Part shown: one piece after another, positions 58,383-64,000 of the stretch
How the letters are laid out: each line of letters starts with the position of its first letter
Numbering within the stretch: the stretch's first letter is position 1
Origin: Candidatus Hydrogenedentota bacterium
GTDB lineage: Bacteria > Hydrogenedentota > Hydrogenedentia > Hydrogenedentales > JAGMZX01
NCBI GenBank assembly: GCA_029556545.1
Contig: JAKQEQ010000111.1
Coordinates: forward strand, 46,913 to 110,912
Direction of reading: 5' to 3'
DNA length: 64,000 bases
The notes under the pieces: generated by a model
Seen by the model: the letters and a program-made list of their open reading frames with translations, nothing else
What the model was told of the DNA's origin: nothing
The model's database searches: none
Translations under genes and position numbers: made by a program

Positions 58383-58757
58383 CGCGGGCCGCGCGGTCCA
58401 TGGACCGCCCATCGCGCCATGCCTCGATATGCTTCGCTTGGTGGAGCGATAGCGGCGTCGGGACCAGGTGGCGGCCCCGACGCGAATGGACCGGCGGGCG
58501 TGCCGTGCTGGGCGTCGGCCGGTTGCAGGCGGAGATACGAGTTTAATCGCCTTTTCGGGCGTCGCGGCCGGTGCAGGCCGCGGCGTCGGTGGGTTTGTCG
58601 CGCCGGCAGGGCGCGCCACGGCGTTGCGGGGCGTGGCGCGGCTCGGGCGTCGCGACAAGGGCGCAAGAAAACACGGTGACGTGGGCGGTAACGTGACCGA
58701 CGGGCGCGGTGTGCGGCGCGATGCGCACGGGACGCGCCCGGCGAGAGGAATGAGTCC
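58383..58757. other. 375-bp gap in the operon, GC-rich and structured
   Basis: No convincing gene: an 86-codon frame (58419-58679) has low-complexity Gly/Arg/Ala composition and no clear RBS. Two perfect hairpins are present: GCGGCC-ggtgca-GGCCGC (about 58564-58581) and CGCGCCACG-11 nt-CGTGGCGCG (58612-58640). They could mark a processing site or weak attenuator between fliE and fliF, or an internal promoter region; no sigma-54 or sigma-28 promoter was seen. Confidence 0.6.
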
Positions 58758-60311
58758 GTGGATTTCTTGCGGCAGTTGGCGGCCGGGATCGCCGCGACGT
58801 GGCGGCAACTCACCCTCAGTGCGCGCGTCAGTATCGCGCTCTGGGGCGTTGCGGCGTCGATTATCATCATCGTTGTGGTCATCATGGGCAGCCGGCCCCA
58901 GTACGTGACCCTCACCGAAAGCGTGGACGCAAAGGCGCTGAGCACCATTCGCGGCGTACTGGACGACCAGGGCATATCCCACCGGCTGCGCGACGGCGGC
59001 CGCGGCATCGAGGTGCCGCTGTCGTCCCTGAGCGAGGCGCGCCTCCTGCTCGCGGAACGAAACCTGCCCGTGGACCGCGGGCGATCCCCCGGCTTCGAAC
59101 TGTTCGATGAAACGGACCTGATGACGAACCGGTATCTTCAGGACGTGCAGTTCATGCGGGCGGTGCAAGGGGAACTCGAAGCGGTCCTGAACGATTTTGA
59201 TTTCATCGACTATTCCCGCGTCATCATCCGCGAGGCGCGGGCGGAATTATTCCGGCGGGACGAGCGGCCCGCCGAGGCCCTGGTCACCTTGCAGACCAAC
59301 CGGCGGCTGCGCCCGGATGAAATCAAGGGCATTCTCAATCTGGTGGCGCAGGGGGGCGGTCCGAGTCTTGACAAGGACCATATCACCATCATGACAACCT
59401 CGGGCGAGGTGCTGGTCTCGCCGCCAGACAGCAAGTTCGCGTCTATTGCCAACTCGAAGCGCGAGTATATCGTCGCGTTGGAGCGGGAGCGCGAGGCGCG
59501 CGTGCTCGAGAGCCTGCGCGAAATGGGAGTGCGGGCGACGGTGCGCGTGAGCGCGCAGGTGGACTTCGACGAGAAGGAGGTCACGCAGGAGAAGGCGGAG
59601 GAGGGCCCGGTCATCAGTTCGTACACGACCTCGACGACGATGACGACGACGGACACCCCGCCGGAAGGCGCGCCGGGCGTGATGGCGAACATCGCGGAGG
59701 CGGCGACGACCGGCGGCACGCGCCATCAGGAGGAGACCTCGGAGACCATCGAGAACCTCGAACCGTCGTACACGCGCACAACGACCAAGTCGGGGCCCGG
59801 AAACGTGATAAAATACATGGTCGGCCTCGTGGTCGAGGGCGATTACGAAGAGGAACGGGACGCGCAAGGCAACTCCTCAAAGACGTACATCGGCTTGTCC
59901 GACGCGCGCAAGAAGACCTACAGTGATTTGGCGCGCATGGCGGTGGGCGAAGGCGAAGTCGAGACGGAGGTCATCCTGCACGACCATCCGTTCCAGGTGG
60001 ATACGGCGGTTGCGGCGGCAGGCGTGCGGGAAGCGCTGACGCTGGCGAGTTGGGCGCCCTGGCTGGACCGGCTCTGGTTCGTCGGGCAGGTCCTGCTTAT
60101 CGGCCTCGGTTTCCTGCTGATCCGGGCGTTTCTGCGGCGGGCCGTCGAGACCGCCGAGGACGAAGAGGCGCCCCGCCTCGAAACGCCGAAGGCGTCGCCC
60201 GAGGAACTGCGAATGCAGGAGGTGACTCAGGAGGTCGGGCGCATGTCGCGCGATGAACCGGAAACGGTCAGCGCGCTGCTGCGGACGTGGATGCTGGAAG
60301 AAGAGGATTAA
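58758..60311 (+). CDS. fliF: Flagellar MS-ring protein FliF
   Basis: A 517-residue inner-membrane protein. TM1 near 30-50 (IALWGVAASIIIIVVVIMG), YscJ-like ring-building domain (FELFDETDLMTNRYLQDVQF, AVQGELEAVLNDFD), a long flexible part (TSTTMTTTDTPPEGAPG) and TM2 near 440-460 (WFVGQVLLIGLGFLLIRAFL). The C-terminal tail DEPETVSALLRTWMLEEED is the FliG-binding peptide. GTG start after GAGAGG. It forms the MS ring, the base of the export apparatus and rotor. Confidence 0.95.
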   Translation: MDFLRQLAAGIAATWRQLTLSARVSIALWGVAASIIIIVVVIMGSRPQYVTLTESVDAKALSTIRGVLDDQGISHRLRDGGRGIEVPLSSLSEARLLLAERNLPVDRGRSPGFELFDETDLMTNRYLQDVQFMRAVQGELEAVLNDFDFIDYSRVIIREARAELFRRDERPAEALVTLQTNRRLRPDEIKGILNLVAQGGGPSLDKDHITIMTTSGEVLVSPPDSKFASIANSKREYIVALEREREARVLESLREMGVRATVRVSAQVDFDEKEVTQEKAEEGPVISSYTTSTTMTTTDTPPEGAPGVMANIAEAATTGGTRHQEETSETIENLEPSYTRTTTKSGPGNVIKYMVGLVVEGDYEEERDAQGNSSKTYIGLSDARKKTYSDLARMAVGEGEVETEVILHDHPFQVDTAVAAAGVREALTLASWAPWLDRLWFVGQVLLIGLGFLLIRAFLRRAVETAEDEEAPRLETPKASPEELRMQEVTQEVGRMSRDEPETVSALLRTWMLEEED

Positions 60312-60320
60312 CAGACGGCG

Positions 60321-61352
60321 GTGGCACGCAAACACGCGGAGACGCCCGTACTCGATGGGCGGCGCAAGGTGGCTATTTTCCTGGCCAGTCTCGGCCCGGA
60401 GAGCGCAAGCCGTGTGCTCGGGCAAATGAGCGACGAGGAGATCGAGCGGATCACGCTCGATCTGTCGAGTCTCGGCCCCGTCGAGCCCGAGGTGCGCCAG
60501 ACGGTGGTCGAGGAGTTCTTCCAGATGGCGGTCGGGCGTCGTTTCCTGACCCAAGGCGGCATCGAATTCGCGCGCGACCTGCTGGAGAAGACCTTCGGAG
60601 CGGAAAAGGCGTTCGATATTCTGAACCGCCTGCAAACGAGCCTACAGGAAGTCCCGTTTCAGTTTCTCAAGAAGGCGGACCCGGCCCAGATATCGAGCTT
60701 CATCCAGGACGAGCATCCGCAGACGATTTCGCTCATCCTCGCGCACCTCCCGCCGCAGACGTCGGCGATCGTTATTGCCTCCCTGCCGCAGAGCGTGCAG
60801 GCCGAAGTGGTGATGCGGATCGCCACGATGGACCGCACGCCGCCCGAGATCGTGCGCGAGGTCGAGCGGGTACTCGAGCGCAAGATGGCGGCGATATTCA
60901 GCCAGGGCTTCACGTTCGCGGGCGGCGTGAAAGAAGTGGCGGAAATCTTGAACCGCACCGAGCGCTCGACCGAGAAAACAATCATGTCGGAGCTGGAGGA
61001 GCGCGATCCGCAGCTTGCGGACGAGATCGCCCGGCTCATGTTCACCTTCGAGGATCTGGTCCACGTCGAGGACAGCGGCATTCAAAAGGCGCTGCGCGAA
61101 ATCGAGACGAAGGACCTCGCGCTCGCGCTGAAGTCGGCGAACGACGACGTGCAGGAGAAGATTTTCCGCAACATGTCCGAGCGCGCGCGGGAAATGATTA
61201 AGGAAGAAATCGACTTCATGGGTCCGGTGCGGCTGCGGAACGTGGAAGAGGCCCAGCAGCGGTTTGTCAGCGTGATCCGGCGTCTCGAGGAGGCCGGCGA
61301 AATCGTAATTCACGGACGCGGCGGGGCCGACGAGGACGAAATCCTGGTGTAG
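60321..61352 (+). CDS. fliG: Flagellar motor switch protein FliG
   Basis: A 343-residue rotor protein that links FliF to FliM and interacts with the stator. It has FLASLGPESASRVLGQM at the N-terminal FliF-binding domain, the EHPQ motif (DEHPQTISLILAHL), and the C-terminal torque helix with charged residues (DLALALKSANDDVQEKIF, SERAREMIKEEIDFMGPVR). Start at GTG 60321, 9 bp after fliF. Full length. Confidence 0.95.
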   Translation: MARKHAETPVLDGRRKVAIFLASLGPESASRVLGQMSDEEIERITLDLSSLGPVEPEVRQTVVEEFFQMAVGRRFLTQGGIEFARDLLEKTFGAEKAFDILNRLQTSLQEVPFQFLKKADPAQISSFIQDEHPQTISLILAHLPPQTSAIVIASLPQSVQAEVVMRIATMDRTPPEIVREVERVLERKMAAIFSQGFTFAGGVKEVAEILNRTERSTEKTIMSELEERDPQLADEIARLMFTFEDLVHVEDSGIQKALREIETKDLALALKSANDDVQEKIFRNMSERAREMIKEEIDFMGPVRLRNVEEAQQRFVSVIRRLEEAGEIVIHGRGGADEDEILV

Positions 61353-61385
61353 ACGCCTCGAAACACGGGCGGAGAGCGGTTCACG

Positions 61386-62051
61386 ATGGGCAAAGTGTTC
61401 AAGCGAGCGGCCGACGCGCGGGAGATCGCGCCTTACGAGCGCGAGCCGCTCGAGGACCTCTCACGGGAACTCCTCGCCGCGCTCGACAGTGATTCCCTGA
61501 ACCTTGACCCCGCCGCCATGCGCGCGGCGCTCCTCGCCGACGTTCGCGCCGAAGCCGAATCAAAGGTACGGGAAGCCTTCGCCGAAGGGCGGCGACGCGG
61601 CTTCGAGGCCGGCCACCGCGAATTCCTGGAATCCGTCGCCGGCGCGACCGATACGCTGGCCGCCGCCGCGCAGGCCATTCGACTCGCCCATGACGAATTT
61701 CTTGCCTCGCTCGAACCGCAGGTGTTGCACCTCGTGAGGCGTATCGCCGAGCGCGTGCTCGGGCGCGAGATACGGACCGACCCCGATCTGGTGGCGCGCA
61801 CCGCGCGCCGCGCCCTGCAATGCGTGTCGGATCGCGCGCGGGTAACCGTTCTGGTGCATCCGACGGACCTCGATACCATGCGCACCCAGGAGGTTTCGGT
61901 GCTCGAGGAATTCAAGTCGGTGGGCGAACTGGTTATCGAGGCGGACGAGAACGTGACGCGGGGCGGCTGCGTGGTCGAGACGGAGACGCTCCACGTGGAC
62001 GCGCGGCTCGAACACCTGCTCGAAAAAGTGTTTGAAGAACTTGCGGATTAG
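61386..62051 (+). CDS. fliH: Flagellar assembly protein FliH
   Basis: A 221-residue ATPase regulator and stator of the export apparatus. The helical middle region contains AFAEGRRRGFEAGHREFLE, and the C-terminal domain has RIAERVLGREIRTDPDLV, LVHPTDLDTM and a glycine turn TRGGCVVETET. These features identify FliH/V-type ATPase E-like proteins. It precedes fliI by 5 bp. Confidence 0.9.
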   Translation: MGKVFKRAADAREIAPYEREPLEDLSRELLAALDSDSLNLDPAAMRAALLADVRAEAESKVREAFAEGRRRGFEAGHREFLESVAGATDTLAAAAQAIRLAHDEFLASLEPQVLHLVRRIAERVLGREIRTDPDLVARTARRALQCVSDRARVTVLVHPTDLDTMRTQEVSVLEEFKSVGELVIEADENVTRGGCVVETETLHVDARLEHLLEKVFEELAD

Positions 62052-62056
62052 CAGTC

Positions 62057-63400
62057 ATGGCCGCCATCAATCTACAGCGGTATCATGAGCGTTTGGACAC
62101 CGCCGTCCCGCTTTCGGCTTACGGGAAGGTCGTTGACGTGGTCGGCTTGACCATTCAGGCCACCGGACCGCACATGAATATCGGCGACTTATGCTACGTG
62201 GCGCCCGCCGCGCGCACGCGGGACCGGGGTGTTCGATCCCCGGCGCGCCTGCCGGTCGAGGTCGTGGGATTCCGCGAGGGGCGCATCCTGTTGATGCCGC
62301 TGAGCGACACGCGCGGTATCGGCCCCGGCAGCCTGCTGATTCCCACGTTTCGTCCGCAACTGGCCCACGTCGGGCCGGAATTGCTGGGCCGGGTCATCGA
62401 CAGTATGGGAAGGCCGCTGGACGGCGGACCGCCGCCGCGCTGGGCGGCGCAGGCCCCGTTGCGGGTGGCCGCGCCGCATCCGTTGCGCCGCCGTCGGATT
62501 ACCGAGCCGATAGTGACCGGGATTCGCGCCATTGACGCCTGCCTCACCTGCGGCAAGGGGCAGCGCGTCGGTATCATGTCCGGCAGCGGCATCGGCAAGA
62601 GCAAACTCATCGGCATGATCGCGCGCAACACCAACGCGGATGTCAACGTAATCGCCCTCATCGGCGAACGGGGCCGGGAAGTGCGCGATTTCATCGAGGG
62701 CGACCTCGGGGACGAGGGACTGGCCCGGTCCGTGGTCGTGGTGGCCACGTCGGACGGACCCGCCCTGCAGCGGCTGAACGGCGCGTTCATGGCCACCGCC
62801 ATCGCCGAGTGGTTCCGGGACCAGGGGGCGGACGTCATGCTGATGATGGATTCGGTGACGCGATTCGCCATGGCGCAGCGGGAAGTCGGCTTGGCCGTCG
62901 GCGAACCGCCGACGACCAAGGGATATCCGCCGTCCGTGTATGCGCTGCTGCCGAAGCTGCTCGAACGCGCTGGCATGTCCGAACGCGGCAGCATCACCGG
63001 CTTTTACGCGGTGCTGGTCGAAGCGGACGACCTGAACGACCCTGTGGGCGACGCGGTGCGCAGCATTCTCGACGGCCACGTCGCGTTGTCGCGCGACCTT
63101 GCGACGCGGGGGCAGTATCCCGCCGTGGACGTGAACCAGAGCGTCAGCCGGACCATGATTGACGTCACCGGAGAGACGCACCGCGAACTGGCGGCGCGCA
63201 TCCAGGCGGTGCTCGCCACCTACCGGGACGCGGAAGACCTCGTGAACATCGGCGCATACGCGCCGGGGAGCAATCCCGAGATTGACCGGGCGCTGCGACT
63301 GATGCCGGGCATCCGCGCCTTCCTGAAGCAAGGGCTTCACGAGCGCTTCGATTTCGCGGAGATCGAGGCGTACATGCGCGCGGCGCTGGGAGAAGCATAA
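62057..63400 (+). CDS. fliI: Flagellum-specific ATP synthase FliI
   Basis: A 447-residue hexameric ATPase of the flagellar export apparatus, related to the F1 beta subunit. Walker A is GSGIGKSKL (about 176-184), Walker B VMLMMDSVTRFAMAQRE, and the type III ATPase signature GEPPTTKGYPPSVYALLP is complete. Length normal. Works with FliH and FliJ from the adjacent genes. Confidence 0.96.
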   Translation: MAAINLQRYHERLDTAVPLSAYGKVVDVVGLTIQATGPHMNIGDLCYVAPAARTRDRGVRSPARLPVEVVGFREGRILLMPLSDTRGIGPGSLLIPTFRPQLAHVGPELLGRVIDSMGRPLDGGPPPRWAAQAPLRVAAPHPLRRRRITEPIVTGIRAIDACLTCGKGQRVGIMSGSGIGKSKLIGMIARNTNADVNVIALIGERGREVRDFIEGDLGDEGLARSVVVVATSDGPALQRLNGAFMATAIAEWFRDQGADVMLMMDSVTRFAMAQREVGLAVGEPPTTKGYPPSVYALLPKLLERAGMSERGSITGFYAVLVEADDLNDPVGDAVRSILDGHVALSRDLATRGQYPAVDVNQSVSRTMIDVTGETHRELAARIQAVLATYRDAEDLVNIGAYAPGSNPEIDRALRLMPGIRAFLKQGLHERFDFAEIEAYMRAALGEA

Positions 63401-63401
63401 C

Positions 63402-63914
63402 GTGCCGCACCGGAAGCCAGGGCATTTTGCGACGCTCCTGCGTGTGCGCAAGCGCGTCGAGGAATTGAAGGCACAGGCGCTCGCCGCGACCCGCGGCAAG
63501 ATCTACGCCGCCAGGAATCAGCGCGCGGCCATCGCCGAGGAACAAAAGGAGACGCTGATGCGGGCGGGCGCGCTGCTGCGCGAGACATTCGACGCGAGCG
63601 ACGTCCGAAGGTATTATCAGTTCGAGCGGCATCTCGCCCGACTCGCCGTGCGCAAGGACGCGGAAATCCGCTCCCTCGAACGCACGGCCACCGGCCAACG
63701 CAAGGAACTCGAGGAGGCGGTAAAGGGCAGGCGCGTCGCGGAGAAACTCGAGGACCGCACCAAGGCGGCCTATGAGGATTTTGTGCGGAAGGAGGAACAG
63801 AAGTTGGTCGACGAACTGGCGAGCGGCAGGGGGCGCGGCGCCGCCTTCGCGGACGGCGCGAAGGGCGCGCGCCAAGCCCAGCGCACCGGAACGCGTCCGA
63901 TACGAGGGAAGTGA
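63402..63914 (+). CDS. fliJ: Flagellar export protein FliJ-like
   Basis: A 170-residue coiled-coil protein in the FliJ position, directly after fliI (GTG start one base after the fliI stop). The N-terminus FATLLRVRKRVEELKAQALA and the long helical middle with charged heptads match FliJ; the C-terminal tail is basic. FliJ is the central stalk that contacts FlhA. Sequence conservation in this family is low, so position supports the call. Confidence 0.85.
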   Translation: MPHRKPGHFATLLRVRKRVEELKAQALAATRGKIYAARNQRAAIAEEQKETLMRAGALLRETFDASDVRRYYQFERHLARLAVRKDAEIRSLERTATGQRKELEEAVKGRRVAEKLEDRTKAAYEDFVRKEEQKLVDELASGRGRGAAFADGAKGARQAQRTGTRPIRGK

Positions 63915-63920
63915 CCGGAT

Positions 63921-64000
63921 ATGCGGTTGATACTCTACATTGTCACTGCCTTGGCGTCGTTTCTCCTTGTGCTCGTGGGCGCCATGGCCGCCACCGGCCT
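63921..64000 (+). CDS. Start of a membrane protein gene after fliJ (MotE-like?), truncated
   Basis: The first 26 residues (MRLILYIVTALASFLLVLVG...) form a single membrane segment; the window ends inside the gene. Its place after fliJ and its N-terminal helix fit MotE/YlxF-type flagellar chaperones, but the fragment is too short to decide. Confidence 0.5.
   Translation, partial: MRLILYIVTALASFLLVLVGAMAATG

Noticed and set aside
58419..58679. 86-codon frame between fliE and fliF
   Set aside because: Gly/Arg/Ala low-complexity product, no RBS, overlaps perfect hairpins; more likely untranslated.

Overview
This 64 kb window looks like one contig of a high-GC, double-membraned (Gram-negative-type), flagellated, heterotrophic bacterium. 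An outer-membrane porin, a LolA-like protein, type II secretion pseudopilins, periplasmic multiheme cytochrome and a complete set of flagellar basal-body genes show the envelope type. The mix of a DUF1559-type H-x9-DG pseudopilin, Tat-exported TIM-barrel sugar isomerases, BACON repeats, kelch mutarotase and many secreted glycan-related proteins is typical of Candidatus Hydrogenedentota and of Planctomycetota/Lentisphaerota-like lineages. Assignment to Hydrogenedentota is my inference; no rRNA or tRNA gene was seen.

Layout. 1-6 kb: 5' end of serA, a PilT-like ATPase, an eight-repeat BACON surface protein and the biotin transporter bioY. 6-13 kb (minus strand): an ADP-forming acyl-CoA synthetase, a translationally coupled pair (TIM-barrel isomerase, then propeller-toroid protein) and an esterase. 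13-21.5 kb: purN, a PDZ/aspartyl-protease-like protein, a minus-strand pseudopilin operon (gspI-J-K-F), a NeuD-like acyltransferase, a DtxR-family regulator with a clear operator and a second operator beside a small Cys protein, and a DUF1559 pseudopilin. 21.5-25.6 kb: a low-GC zinc-ribbon gene, then a GH-A glycosidase and mutarotase operon.

25.6-29.6 kb is the most unusual segment: a fused nuclease-methyltransferase (RM) gene and a specificity (S) gene, with no HsdR motor, bracketed by imperfect 77-bp direct repeats. This is a BcgI-like (type IIB/IIG-style) restriction module in what looks like an accessory insertion. 29.6-36.5 kb: a lipoprotein phosphoesterase, a NapC/NirT-type hexaheme cytochrome, a membrane SGNH hydrolase, a GT9 glycosyltransferase and a Tat-exported isomerase.

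36.8-42.4 kb: flagellar switch operon fliM-fliN(Y)-fliA-two small genes-fliK-flhB', with start/stop overlaps at several junctions. 42.4-49 kb: an envelope lipid-export-like set (porin, LolA-like protein, RND/MMPL transporter) interrupted by composite palindromic repeats. 49-57 kb: an aminotransferase, secreted glycan-related proteins, the sugar ABC ATPase ugpC/msmK, an MntA-HepT toxin-antitoxin pair and galK. 57.1-64 kb: a second flagellar operon flgB-flgC-fliE-fliF-fliG-fliH-fliI-fliJ and the start of a MotE-like gene, preceded by an excellent sigma-54 promoter.

Two families of palindromic repeats are scattered through the intergenic regions: a small REPIN-like element and a roughly 220-bp composite inverted repeat. 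No CRISPR array, transposase, integrase, tRNA or rRNA gene was found.
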